A stretch of DNA of 64,000 bases from assembly GCF_000024365.1 (NCBI RefSeq), contig NC_013235.1:2666001-2730000 (forward strand). Reading direction: 5' to 3'. The notes beneath the pieces are model-generated. The model saw only the letters and a list, made by a program, of their open reading frames with translations, did no database searches and had not been told where the DNA came from. Made by a program: the position numbers and the translations under genes. Source of the stretch: Nakamurella multipartita DSM 44233 (GTDB lineage: Bacteria; Actinomycetota; Actinomycetes; Mycobacteriales; Nakamurellaceae). Below are positions 8,140 to 16,762 of this stretch, in pieces (within the stretch, counting starts at the first letter, position 1; each line of letters begins with the position of its first letter).

Positions 8140-9179
8140 AGCCCGCGGACCCCCTTGCGCCGGGTCAGGGCGATGAGCACGGGCGCCCCGAGGAACGCTG
8201 TGACGACGCCGACCGGCAGTTCGGCGGAGACCACGACCCGGCCGAGGATGTCCGCGGTGAGCAGGAGCACGGGGGCGGCCAGCAGGCTCAGCGGGATGAT
8301 CCAGCGCTGGTCGGGACCCACGATGGCGCGCAGCACATGCGGCACCATCAGCCCGACGAACGCGATCGGCCCGGCCGCGGCGGTGGCCGCGCCGCAGAGC
8401 AGGGTGACGGCGAGGACTCCGGCCAGCTTGGTGGTCCCCGGACGGGACCCCAGGGACACGGCCAGGTCCTCACCCAGCGACAGCGCATTCAGGGCCCGGG
8501 GCAGCAGCAGCGCGATGATCGTGCCCAGCACGATGAACGGCAGGACGGCCCAGAGCGTGTCGAACTGACGTCCCTGCAACGACCCGGCGCTCCAGAATCG
8601 CACCCGATCGAAGACCTCGGGTTTGACCAGGGTGACGGCGAAGCTGATCCCGGTCAGCACCGCGCCGAGGGCGACACCGGTGAGTACGAGTCTGGTCGGG
8701 GTCCCGCCGGCCGGCCCGGTGGTGCCGACGCCGTAGACGATCACCGCCGCCACCAGGGCGCCGATCATCGCGAAGCCGACGAGGACGGTCGTCATCGAGG
8801 ATCCGAGGATGGCGGCGGCCCCGACCACCGCGGCATAGGCGCCGGCGTTGACGCCGAGGATGCCCGGGTCGGCCAGCGGGTTGCGGGTGAGCGGTTGGAT
8901 GATCGCGCCGGCGAGGCCGAGTGCAATGCCGACCACGATGGCCAGCAGGGTGCGAGGAATCCGGAACTGCCGCACGATCAAATCGGTGGAGCGGCCGGAA
9001 TCCTGCTGCAGTGCGGCCCACACATCGGCGACCGGAATATCGCCCGACCCGATGAAGACGCTGGCCACCGTGAGCAGGGCCAGCAGGCCCACCCCGACCG
9101 CAACGGTGAGCACCCCGCGCCCACCGCCGATCCCGGTACCAGCCACGGCAGGCGTCGAGACGAGGGGACCGGCTGCCAT
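8136..9179 (-). CDS. FecCD family iron-siderophore permease (first subunit)
   Basis: A 347-residue polytopic membrane protein and first gene of the four-gene siderophore import operon. FecCD-family hallmarks include RQFRIPRTLLAIVVGIALG, LAGAIIQPLTRNPLADPGILGVNAGA, and the C-terminal AAAGPIAFVGLMVPH loop that contacts the ATPase. The start is the ATG at 9179. An IdeR/DtxR-like palindrome abuts this start codon, so expression is expected to be iron-repressed. No biosynthetic genes for a siderophore are in the window, so the ligand is unknown. Confidence 0.92.
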   Translation of the reverse strand: MAAGPLVSTPAVAGTGIGGGRGVLTVAVGVGLLALLTVASVFIGSGDIPVADVWAALQQDSGRSTDLIVRQFRIPRTLLAIVVGIALGLAGAIIQPLTRNPLADPGILGVNAGAYAAVVGAAAILGSSMTTVLVGFAMIGALVAAVIVYGVGTTGPAGGTPTRLVLTGVALGAVLTGISFAVTLVKPEVFDRVRFWSAGSLQGRQFDTLWAVLPFIVLGTIIALLLPRALNALSLGEDLAVSLGSRPGTTKLAGVLAVTLLCGAATAAAGPIAFVGLMVPHVLRAIVGPDQRWIIPLSLLAAPVLLLTADILGRVVVSAELPVGVVTAFLGAPVLIALTRRKGVRGL

Positions 9180-9195
9180 TAGGTGAGCCTAACAA
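9179..9195 (-). promoter_or_regulatory. IdeR/DtxR-like iron box at the siderophore operon start
   Basis: The sequence TTAGGTGAGCCTAACAA closely follows the DtxR/IdeR consensus core TTAGGTTAGGCTAAC and touches the ATG at 9179. A TATTGT hexamer (reverse strand, 9195-9200) directly upstream could serve as the -10, so a bound repressor would cover the promoter. The transcript would have a very short leader or none. Binding is inferred from consensus match and gene context. Confidence 0.75.
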
Positions 9196-9512
9196 CAATA
9201 GGTGCCTTCTCGTGACCATCTAGCCGTGACCCAAAAAGACCGGCCAATCAGCACTTATCGGTCGCCTGGCGCTTGCGACCAGGCTGGCACTCTGGCTAGG
9301 CTTGCCTTGGTTGGCAGGAGAACGTCCGTCCGGCTGGCCCTGGTGATGTCCCGCGGCGGGGACCGAGCACTGCTCCCAGGCCAGCCGGCGGGCGGACGGC
9401 CGATCCTCGTCCGGCCACCGTGAGCCCACCGCCGGTCCACCGCCCGATCGGTCGGCCGGGAATCGGCTGGCATCCCTGCGGCGTACAGTGGGGGTCAACC
9501 TGGGAGAATATT
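9180..9512. other. Intergenic region with iron-box-like sequences
   Basis: This 333-base gap between the siderophore operon and a small forward gene is slightly less GC-rich than the surroundings at its left end. It holds the primary iron box, a second weaker one at 9293-9309, and the ribosome-binding site of the next gene (GGGAG at 9502-9506). Short open frames here lack coding character. Confidence 0.5.
9293..9309. promoter_or_regulatory. Second, weaker iron-box-like palindrome
   Basis: TGGCTAGGCTTGCCTTG (reverse complement CAAGGCAAGCCTAGCCA) matches the central 15 bases of the IdeR/DtxR consensus at about 11 positions. It lies about 115 bases upstream of the siderophore operon start and could be an auxiliary operator or belong to a divergent transcript. 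Confidence 0.4.
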
Positions 9513-9755
9513 GTGTCGGTCGAAATCATGAGTCGCAGGATCAGTTTCATTGAGCGCACCTGGCAGGAAGCCGAGGTCGGGACGCGCAAGGGTTACGTCG
9601 ACGAACTGGGCGTGATTTCCTCGGGCTTGGGCCGGATCACCGGAGCCGAGGCCGAGCGGGCCGAATGGTTGACCCGCCGAGCGGACCGGGTCGTTCGCAA
9701 GATGCAGGAGATCGACGTCGCGCGCGGTTCGGCCGGCCAGCGCCCTGCGCGCTGA
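9513..9755 (+). CDS. Small hypothetical protein
   Basis: An 80-residue soluble, charged, mostly helical protein that I do not recognise. The GTG at 9513 was chosen because GGGAG lies six bases upstream (9502-9506); an in-frame ATG at 9528 is an alternative. The frame is open further upstream to 9420, but that part is Pro/Gly-rich and not coding-like. The body (SRRISFIERTWQEAE, RAEWLTRRADRVVRKMQE) suggests two amphipathic helices. The next gene follows 29 bases later on the same strand. Confidence 0.55.
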   Translation: MSVEIMSRRISFIERTWQEAEVGTRKGYVDELGVISSGLGRITGAEAERAEWLTRRADRVVRKMQEIDVARGSAGQRPAR

Positions 9756-9784
9756 GCCGCCGGTCGGCTCGTTCCGGAGGTCGC

Positions 9785-10279
9785 GTGGGACGCACCGATG
9801 AGGCCGCCCTGCTGGTTCACGCTCCGGCGGCCCGGGTGTGGGCGGCCTGCACCGATCCCCGCCAACTCGAGCTCTGGCTGCCTCCGGCGGCCATGACCGC
9901 GACCGTCGAGCATTTCGACGCCCGGCCCGGCGGCACCTATCGCATGGTGCTGACCTATCCGCCGGATGCGGCGGGAGCGGGCAAGTCGTCCGCCGCGACC
10001 GACGTCGTCGAGGGCCGTTTCCTGGACCTCGTCCCATCGCACCGGCTGGTGCAGGCGGTGGACTTCGAGTCCGCCGATCCGGATTTCGCCGGGACGATGG
10101 TGATGACCTGGGAGTTGATCCCGCGTGGCGAGGCCACCCTGGTCGTTTTCCGGGCGCAGGACGTCCCGCCGGGCATCGCCGCCGTCGATCATGCCCAGGG
10201 CCTGACCGAATCGCTGGTCGGTCTGGCCCGCCACCTGAGCGACAATGACGGCAAACCGGACGATCGCCCCGTTCATTGA
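9785..10279 (+). CDS. SRPBCC (AHSA1/START-like) domain protein
   Basis: A 164-residue helix-grip protein of the activator-of-Hsp90-ATPase-homologue-1-like group: an N-terminal VHAPAARVWAACTDPRQLELWLPP segment, FDARPGGTYRMVL, DVVEGRFLDLVPSHRLVQAV, and a C-terminal helix HAQGLTESLVGLARHL. Proteins of this type bind hydrophobic ligands or act as aromatase-like or stress-related factors; the ligand here is unknown. The GTG at 9785 has GGAGG at 9776-9780, four bases upstream, which fixes the start. The open frame upstream of that is not coding-like. Confidence 0.8.
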   Translation: MGRTDEAALLVHAPAARVWAACTDPRQLELWLPPAAMTATVEHFDARPGGTYRMVLTYPPDAAGAGKSSAATDVVEGRFLDLVPSHRLVQAVDFESADPDFAGTMVMTWELIPRGEATLVVFRAQDVPPGIAAVDHAQGLTESLVGLARHLSDNDGKPDDRPVH

Positions 10280-10442
10280 GGGCCGGACGGCACCGTCGCG
10301 GGAATGGCATTGATTGGCCCGGACGGCATTGTCCGGCCGGTGCCGCCGCATTACGTTCCGACAAGGTTGTCGGTGATTCCCGGTCGTTGTTGGGCAGCAC
10401 GACGCGACCATGGACTTGGCGCGCTGATGACGGCCGTTACCG

Positions 10443-10448
10443 TACGAT
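10443..10448 (+). promoter_or_regulatory. Putative -10 element of a leaderless lsr2 promoter
   Basis: TACGAT ends seven bases before the lsr2 ATG at 10456 and no Shine-Dalgarno sequence is visible. This spacing is typical of leaderless actinobacterial transcripts. No convincing -35 hexamer is present at the expected distance. Confidence 0.45.
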
Positions 10449-10455
10449 CTACGTC

Positions 10456-10794
10456 ATGGCTACGCAGACTGTGACGACTTTGGTCGACGATATTGATGGC
10501 ACCACCGAAGACGTGGTGACCTGTGCTTTCGGTTTGGGTGACTCGCACTTCGAGATCGACCTGAATGCCGCGCACCGCGAGGAACTGGAGAGTGTGCTGG
10601 CCAAGTTCGTCGCAGCTGCGCGCCAGGTCCGGGGTGAGAAGTCCGCGCGCCAGCCCCGTCAGGCCAAGACCGAGCGCACGGACCGCGAACAGACCCACGC
10701 AATCCGCCAATGGGCGCGCGAGAACGGCTTCGAGGTTTCCGAGCGGGGTCGTATCTCCAAGACGCTCATCGAGGCGTTCGAAGCGGCCCACTGA
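10456..10794 (+). CDS. lsr2: Lsr2 family nucleoid-associated protein / xenogeneic silencer
   Basis: A 112-residue DNA-bridging protein that binds AT-rich DNA in the minor groove and silences foreign genes, the actinobacterial counterpart of H-NS. The N-terminal half is the dimerisation domain (VTTLVDDIDGTTEDVVTCAFG, FEIDLNAAHREELESVLAKF). A charged linker rich in Arg, Lys and Gln follows. The C-terminal domain reads IRQWARENGFEVSERGRIS, with the RGR minor-groove hook, and ends KTLIEAFEAAH. The length matches Lsr2 of Mycobacterium. It is followed by a very strong hairpin terminator. Confidence 0.95.
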   Translation: MATQTVTTLVDDIDGTTEDVVTCAFGLGDSHFEIDLNAAHREELESVLAKFVAAARQVRGEKSARQPRQAKTERTDREQTHAIRQWARENGFEVSERGRISKTLIEAFEAAH

Positions 10795-10820
10795 TTGCCG
10801 TGTGACGTCCGCGACGTCGA

Positions 10821-10873
10821 AACCCGAGCACCCCATTCATTCCGCTTCGCGGAATGGGCCGGGTGCTCGGGTT
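10821..10873. terminator. Strong symmetric hairpin terminator after lsr2
   Basis: A 13-bp perfect outer stem, AACCCGAGCACCC (10821-10833) paired with GGGTGCTCGGGTT (10861-10873), encloses an inner ATTCC/GGAAT hairpin and is followed by a short T-run. The bases AAACCC at the left and GGTTTT at the right make it usable on either strand. Confidence 0.85.
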
Positions 10874-10963
10874 TTCTGTGCGCGGATTCACCGGACGTCG
10901 CCCGTTTCGCCGTGAACCACCGCCGGTCCCGGGGTGGCGGGCCGGCCTGGCAGACTGCCGGGC

Positions 10964-11812
10964 ATGCCTGAAGGTCATGTGACCCACCGATTGGCGATCG
11001 GGTTCACCGAACGGCTCGCCGGCGCGCCGGTCCGATCGACCAGCCCGCAGGGTCGCTTTGCCGAGGAGGCCGGCGAGGTCGATGGGCACCTGCTGGACGC
11101 CGCCGAGGCCTACGGCAAGAACCTATTCGTGCATTTCGGCGATCGGGCGGTGCACGTGCACCTCGGCCTGGCCGGCAAGCTGGCCTTCGTCGGCGACGAC
11201 GGGGGTGGTGCGGCCCGCCCGATCACCGGAGCGATCCGGTGGCGGGTGGAGAACGAGCGGGGTTACGCCGATCTGCGGGGGCCGCAGGCCTGCAAGCTCG
11301 TCGACGACGCCGGCATCCGGTCCATCACCGACCCGCTGGGGCCCGACCCGTTGCGCGAGGACGCCGACCCCGAGGTCGGGTGGGCTCGCGTCCGCCGGTC
11401 GGCGACGCCGATCGGGCTGTTGTTGATGGACCAGCGGATCAGTGCCGGGGTGGGCAACATCTTTCGCGCCGAGGTGCTCTACCGGCATCGGATCGACCCG
11501 ATGATGCAGGGCCGGCTGCTACGCCGCAAGGAATGGGACGCGATCTGGACCGACCTGGTCGGGCTGATGCATGACGCGGTCCGGAAGGGCCGGATCGACA
11601 CGGTCCGCCCCGAGCACGACCCGGTGGCGATGGGCCGGGCACCCCGGGTGGACCGGCACGGGGGCGAGGTCTACGTCTACCGGCGGGCCGATCAGGCCTG
11701 CCTGGTCTGCGCCACCCCGGTGCGCACCACGACGTTGGGTGGCCGGAACCTGTTCTGGTGCCCGAGCTGCCAACGGACGAGCCGGCGCCGGGTGCCGGCC
11801 GCCCGCGGCTGA
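10964..11812 (+). CDS. nei: Endonuclease VIII-like DNA glycosylase (Nei)
   Basis: A 282-residue Fpg/Nei-family glycosylase/AP lyase that removes oxidised pyrimidines. The N-terminus MPEGHVTHRLA is the Nei signature, with Pro2 and Glu3 catalytic, and is the same as in mycobacterial Nei1-type enzymes. The helix-two-turn-helix region reads ISAGVGNIFRAEVLYRH. The C-terminal zinc finger is complete with four cysteines (CLVC then CPSC, ending SCQRTSRRR), unlike the paralogue at 2090. The start at 10964 is dictated by the catalytic proline. A hairpin follows between this gene and the convergent kinase gene. Confidence 0.92.
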   Translation: MPEGHVTHRLAIGFTERLAGAPVRSTSPQGRFAEEAGEVDGHLLDAAEAYGKNLFVHFGDRAVHVHLGLAGKLAFVGDDGGGAARPITGAIRWRVENERGYADLRGPQACKLVDDAGIRSITDPLGPDPLREDADPEVGWARVRRSATPIGLLLMDQRISAGVGNIFRAEVLYRHRIDPMMQGRLLRRKEWDAIWTDLVGLMHDAVRKGRIDTVRPEHDPVAMGRAPRVDRHGGEVYVYRRADQACLVCATPVRTTTLGGRNLFWCPSCQRTSRRRVPAARG

Positions 11813-11818
11813 GCCGCC

Positions 11819-11846
11819 CGGCACCCCGGACCGGTTCGGGGTGCCG
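11819..11846. terminator. Bidirectional hairpin between convergent nei and sugar kinase genes
   Basis: A 10-bp perfect stem CGGCACCCCG / CGGGGTGCCG with an 8-base loop occupies nearly the whole gap between the two convergent genes. It lacks a clear T-run. Confidence 0.6.
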
Positions 11847-11847
11847 C

Positions 11848-12804
11848 TCAGCGGTCGACCAGATCGCCGGTGTCCGGCACCAGCAGATCGGCCCGGGTCG
11901 GCATGGACTCCCAGTCCCCGGCCCCCAGGCAGGCATAGGCGCCGACCTGGGTGCCGGTGCGCAGCCGGACCGGCACCGGTGCGCCGGCCAGCAGTTCGCA
12001 CAGGTAGCCGGCGACGAATCCGTCGCCGGCCCCGACGGTGTCGACCGGGTCGATGGCGACCGCGGCCCGACGGTGCACGCCGCCCGCGGTGCGGGCCAGC
12101 GCCCCTCGCTCGCCGAGCTTGATGACCGCCTCGGTCGGACCGAGCCCGCCGAGCGCGGCGGCCAGCTCGGCCGGGTCCTCGATGTCGGGAAACAGGATCC
12201 GGGCCTCGTCGTCACCGGCGAAGACGACGTCGGTCAGCGGCAGCATCCGCCGGTAGGTCTCGGCGGCCTGCGCCCGGTCCCACAGCCTGGCCCGGTGGTT
12301 GAGGTCGAACGAGACCAGGGCGCCGGCCCGCCGCGCACGGCGGGCGATGTCGAACACGGCGGACCGGGCGCCGGCCGAGATCGCGGTGGTGATCCCGGTC
12401 AGGTGCACCACCGCGGCCTGCGCCAGCTGCTCGGCGGTGACGTCGGCGCCGGCCAGCCGGGTGGCCGCACTGGTCGACCGGTAGTAGCGGACCCGGCTGC
12501 GGCCCATCGGCCGCCGCTCCTTGACCATCAGGCCGGTCGGGTCGGCGTCGCTGCGCTCGGCCCGGACGGCGACCCCTTCGGCGCGCAGCTCCCGCGCGAT
12601 CAGGTCGCCGAACGGGTCATGGCCCAACCGGCTCACCCAGGTGACCGGCACCCCCAGGCGGCTCAGCGCGATCGCGACGTTCGACTCGGCACCACCGAAG
12701 CCGACGCGGGTCCGCTGCTCGTGCAGGGGGCCGTCGGTGACGACCAGGCCGAGGCTTTCGCCGGCGGTCAGCACCCCGCCCCGGGCGGTCCCGGCCCCGG
12801 TCAC
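11848..12804 (-). CDS. PfkB family sugar kinase, 2-keto-3-deoxygluconate kinase-like
   Basis: A 318-residue ribokinase-fold kinase expected to phosphorylate a sugar acid such as 2-keto-3-deoxygluconate (KDG). The early GGAESNVAIALSRLG motif (PfkB signature 1), the FDLNHRARLW segment typical of KDG kinases, and the catalytic DTVGAGDGFVAGYL motif with its Asp base are visible. The GTG at 12804 overlaps the aldolase stop by four bases, which sets the start; the longer open frame upstream overlaps the aldolase. It is the last gene of the catabolic operon running from 18.5 kb and would make the substrate for the aldolase encoded just before it. Confidence 0.87.
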   Translation of the reverse strand: MTGAGTARGGVLTAGESLGLVVTDGPLHEQRTRVGFGGAESNVAIALSRLGVPVTWVSRLGHDPFGDLIARELRAEGVAVRAERSDADPTGLMVKERRPMGRSRVRYYRSTSAATRLAGADVTAEQLAQAAVVHLTGITTAISAGARSAVFDIARRARRAGALVSFDLNHRARLWDRAQAAETYRRMLPLTDVVFAGDDEARILFPDIEDPAELAAALGGLGPTEAVIKLGERGALARTAGGVHRRAAVAIDPVDTVGAGDGFVAGYLCELLAGAPVPVRLRTGTQVGAYACLGAGDWESMPTRADLLVPDTGDLVDR

Positions 12805-13448
12805 GACCGGGCCTTGCGGACGGCGTCGACCGCGTCGCGGCAACGACGGGCCAGGTCGGTCAGGCTGCCGCCGCGCAGGGCGTCGCCGATCAGCGAGGAG
12901 CCCATGCTCACGGCCACCGCACCGGCGCCGATCCACTCGGGAATCTCGGGGACACCGAAGCCGCCGGACGGCAGGATCGGGATCTGCGGGAAAGGACCAC
13001 GCAGGTGCCCCAGGTAGGCCGGTCCCACGGTCGAGGCCGGGAACAGCTTGACGGCGGTGGCGCCGGCCCGCCACCCGGCGAGCACCTCGGTGGGGGTCAG
13101 CGCCCCCGGGTAGACGGCAATGCCCGCCTCGACCGCGATTCGGATGACCTCGGGATCGGTGGTGGGGGTCACGACGAACTCCCCGCCGACCTCGACCACC
13201 CGACGGGCGGTGTCGGCGTCGGTGACGGTGCCCACGCCCACCGCGGCGCCACTGCCCGAGATCCGGGCGCGCAGGACCTCGACCGCGTCCAGCGTGCCGG
13301 GCGTACTCATGGTCACTTCGATGGCGTGCACGCCGTTCTCGGCGAGCACCTCGACCACCGGGGGATAGCGGTCGGCGTGCGCCGCACGCAGCACGGCGAC
13401 GACACCGGACGCGCTGACGGCAGGGGGTAGGTCCAGACGGGTGGGCAT
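12801..13448 (-). CDS. eda: Bifunctional KDPG / 4-hydroxy-2-oxoglutarate aldolase
   Basis: A 215-residue class I aldolase that splits 2-keto-3-deoxy-6-phosphogluconate to pyruvate and glyceraldehyde 3-phosphate. Seen are the VVAVLRA strand, the catalytic Glu in AIEVTMSTPG, GVGTVTD, the Schiff-base Lys in AVKLFPAS, and the phosphate-binding LPSGGF. The family is well defined. It pairs with the overlapping kinase gene to form a KDG-to-glycolysis branch. Its presence in an operon otherwise devoted to D-amino acid chemistry is unusual and may mean a sugar-acid-like or hydroxy-oxoglutarate-like product is formed. Confidence 0.9.
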   Translation of the reverse strand: MPTRLDLPPAVSASGVVAVLRAAHADRYPPVVEVLAENGVHAIEVTMSTPGTLDAVEVLRARISGSGAAVGVGTVTDADTARRVVEVGGEFVVTPTTDPEVIRIAVEAGIAVYPGALTPTEVLAGWRAGATAVKLFPASTVGPAYLGHLRGPFPQIPILPSGGFGVPEIPEWIGAGAVAVSMGSSLIGDALRGGSLTDLARRCRDAVDAVRKARS

Positions 13449-13508
13449 CAGGGTGTCCTCTGGGTGGGGGTGGTGGGATCGGCCGGCCGGGCGGTCGCCT
13501 CGGGCCGG

Positions 13509-15033
13509 TCAGATGATGGCGAACAGCGTTCCGGCGACGGCGAAGCTGACGACCGAGAGCACCGTCTCGAGCACGGTCCAGGTCTGCAGGGTCTGCTTGA
13601 CCGTCATGTTGAAGTACTTCGCGATGATCCAGAAGCCGCCGTCGTTCACGTGGCTGCAGATGATCGAGCCGGCCGCGATGGCCATCGCGATCAGGGCGAG
13701 CTGGATCTGCGAGTAGCCGGCGGTGGCGACCAGCGGTCCGACGATGCCGCCGGTGGTGACGATGGCCACCGTGGCCGACCCCTGGGCGATCCGCAGGCCG
13801 CAGCTGATCACGTAGGCCAGCACGATCACCGGAAGGCCCCAGGCGGACAGGGTCTCGGCCAGCGCGCTACCGATGCCGGTCGCGGAGATCACCTTGCCGA
13901 AGAAGGCGCCGGCGCCGACCACCAGCAGGATCATGCCGATCGGCTTGAGCGACTCACCGGTCAGCTTGCCCAGCGCGGCCACCGACATGCCACGGCGCAC
14001 GCCCAGGAAGTAGAACGAGAGCAGCACGGCGATGAGCAGGGCCACAGCCGGGTTGCCGAAGAAGGTCAGCCAGGGCAGCAGGCCGCTCTCGGCCGGCAGC
14101 AACATGGTGCCGAACGTCGCGCCCAGGATCAGCACCAGCGGCGCGGCGATGACGAACGCGACCAGCGGCATCTTCGGAGCGTCGACGCCCAGCTCGACCG
14201 CCGGCTTGGTCACCGTCCGGGCCGGAGCACCGCCGCCGCTCGGCGCCGGGCCCGAACCGGAGCCACCGGCCGAGCCGGTCGGGTCGGTCGAGTCGGTCGG
14301 GGCGGCGGAATCGTCGGCCCGCCCGTGTTCGGTCTCGCCGACGATGAAGTCGGAGGGCACCTCGACCATGACGCGCTTGCCGATCCAGGTGCCCCAGACC
14401 AGGCCGGCGGCCACGAACCCGGGCAGACCACAGACCAGGCCCATCATGATCAGGTAGCCCAGGTCCACGCCGAGCAGGCCGGCCAGGGCGACCGGGCCGG
14501 GGTGCGGCGGCAGGAACGCGTGCGTCATGGACAGACCGGCCAGCATCGGCAACGCGTAGAGCACCAGCGAACGGCGGGCGCGCAGGGCGGTGACGTACAC
14601 CAGCGGCGCCAGGACGAAGATGCCGATGTCGAAAGAAGACCGGGATGCCGACGATCAGGCCGAGCAGGCCCATGGCGATCGGTGCCCGTTTCTCGCCGAA
14701 CAGCCGCATCAGCACGTTGGTGAGCGTGTCGGCGCCCCCGGAGCGTTCCAGGATCGCGCCGAGCACGGTGCCCAGGCCGATGATCCCCGCGATGTGCCCG
14801 AGGATGCCGCCGAAGCCGGTCTCCAGCAGGGAATCCCCGGACTTGAGGGCGGTGCCGACCAGCTCGGTGACGGACAATCCGGCAGCCAGGCCCAGGCCCA
14901 GGCCGACCAGGACCAGGGCGATGAACGGTTCGAGTTTGACCTTGATGATCAGGAAGAGCAGGACGGCCACGGCGATGGCGCAGAGGGTCAGCAGGCCACC
15001 GGTGGTGTCCTGGAACCAGGAGACGACGGTCAT
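13509..15033 (-). pseudogene. GntP family gluconate:H+ symporter, broken by a 1-base frameshift
   Basis: A polytopic permease of the gluconate/H+ symporter family (ArsB/NhaD fold). The ATG at 15033 starts an N-terminal half that reads through the family motif LLETGFGGILGHIAGIIGLG and reaches IVGIPVFF. There the frame changes, with DIGIFVLAPL and the remainder continuing in another frame to 13509. One surplus A in the run at 14632-14634 (+ strand) explains the break, and removing it restores a protein of about 507 residues. A Ser/Gly/Pro-rich cytoplasmic insert of about 50 residues is unusual for the family. The substrate may be the amino acid or acyl derivative handled by the operon rather than gluconate. 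Confidence 0.85.
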
Positions 15034-15078
15034 TGTCGGTCCAATCGAATGAGTGGGTGGGTGGGCGACCGGGGCGGG

Positions 15079-16712
15079 TCAGGCGACGGAGTGGTGGTGC
15101 GTGCGGCGCAGGGCATGGCCGGCTCGCTGGCCGGTCGGCTGGCCGTGGTCGACGGCGAGGACGCCGTTGACCAGGACGTAGGGAATCCCAGTGGCCCGCT
15201 GCCGGGGATCGGTGAAGGTCGCCGTGTCGGCGACGGTGGCCGGGTCGAACAGCACCAGGTCGGCGGCGTAGCCCTCGCGGACGAACCCGCGGTCGGCCAG
15301 CCGCAGCCGGCTGGCCGGACGGCCGGTCAGGTGGGCGACGCAGTCCTCCAGGCCGAGCAGGCCGAGCTCGCGGCTGTACCGGGCCAGGTACCGCGGAAAG
15401 GTGCCCCACGCCCGCGGGTGGGGCCGGTCGCCGACGAGAATCCCGTCGCTGCCGCCCATGTGGGTCCGGTGCTGCATGATCGCCCGCACGTTGTCCTCGT
15501 GCCCGACGTGCTGCAGGATGGTGGTGGCCAGCTGGTCCTCGCGCAGCAGGTCGAAGAAGACCTCGGTGCCTGAACGACCCTGCCGCGCCGCGATTTCGGC
15601 GACGGTCGACCCGACCGTGCCGGCCAGTTCCGGGTTTCCGACGCCGCTGATCTGGATCGTGTCCCAGTCCACGGTGACGCCGTGACAGCCGTCGGAGCCC
15701 TTCTCCTCGACGTCGATCCGGATCCGCTCCCGGTCGTCCGGGTCCGCCAACCGGGCCAGCAGAGCGTCGGGACCGCCGGCAGCGGCCCAGCTGGGCAGCA
15801 GTGCGGACAGCGTGGTGCAGCCCGGCAGGTACGGGTAGGTGTCCAGGCTGATGTCGCAGCCGTCGGCCAACGCGGCGTCCACCAGGGTCAGGAATTCCCC
15901 GGCCCGGCCGGCGTTCTCGGCGAAGTTCATGGTGGCGTGGGTCAGGTGCACCGGGCATCCGGTCGACCGGGCCAAGTCGAGCATCTCGGTGTAGGCGGCC
16001 AGCGCGCCGGCGCCGTAGGACCGGGTGTGCGGGCAGTAGTACCCGCCGTGCGCGGCGACCACCTCACACAGCGCGGCCAGCTCGCCGGTGTCGGCGTACA
16101 TGCCCGGGGTGTAGGTCAACCCGCTGGACAGGCCGCCGCTCCCGCGCGCAGGCTCTCGGCGAGAATCTCTTGCATGGTGGTGATCTCGCCGGCGGTGGCC
16201 GGCCGGTCGTCCGGGCCGACGACGAGCAGCCGCAGGGTGCCCTGCGGGACCAGGTAGGCGGCATTGGTCGCGATGCCCTCGTCGAGCCGGTCGAGGAACT
16301 GCGCGACCGTGCGCCAGCTGAAGTCGAAATCGGGCGGATTGCCGTTCCAGCCGGCGATCTGCCGGCGGACCTGGGCCAGCACGGTGTCGTCCACCGGCGC
16401 GTAGGACAGGCCGTCCTGGCCGAGCACCTCGGTGGTCACACCCTGGCTGATCTTGGCGATGTGGTCGGGGTTGAGCAGGATCTGCAGGTCGGAGTGGGCG
16501 TGCATGTCGATGAAGCCGGGCGCGACGACCAGGCCGGCGGCGTCGATCGTTCGCGCGGTCGCCGGATCGGTGATCAGGTCGGCGCAGTCACCGATCCGGG
16601 TGATCCGCGAGCCGCTGATCGCGACGTCGGCGCGGTAGCCCGGTTCGCCGGTGCCGTCGACGACGGTGCCGCCGGCCAGGACCAGATCGGCTTGGCGCGT
16701 GGGGGTGGTCAT
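15079..16712 (-). pseudogene. N-acyl-D-amino-acid deacylase (D-aminoacylase), broken by a 1-base frameshift
   Basis: An amidohydrolase-superfamily enzyme that hydrolyses N-acyl-D-amino acids to the free D-amino acid. From the ATG at 16712 the first frame shows DLVLAGGTVVDGTG, the metal-binding HAHSD motif and VTTEVLGQDGLS, ending at LRAGAA. The rest (LTYTPGMYADTGELAALC, the Cys/His metal segment, HLTHATMN, HMGGSDGILVGD, and the C-terminal metal-dependent hydrolase return strand) is in another frame down to 15079. Adding one G near 16126-16131 rejoins them (AAGLSSGLTYTPG, the usual family sequence) to give about 544 residues. Both parts are highly conserved, so an indel error is likely. Confidence 0.87.
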
Positions 16713-16762
16713 GGTGTCCTTCAGGTCGGGGCGGGCAGGCGCGAACCCGGGTCAGCAGCGGG

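Noticed and set aside
9202-9423. Small forward gene in the iron-box gap
   Set aside because: The open frame overlaps both iron-box-like sites, has no ribosome-binding site and its composition is not coding-like.
14632-14634. Programmed frameshift in the GntP permease
   Set aside because: No slippery heptamer with a downstream structure is seen, and GntP permeases are not known to be recoded. A plain one-base insertion is simpler.
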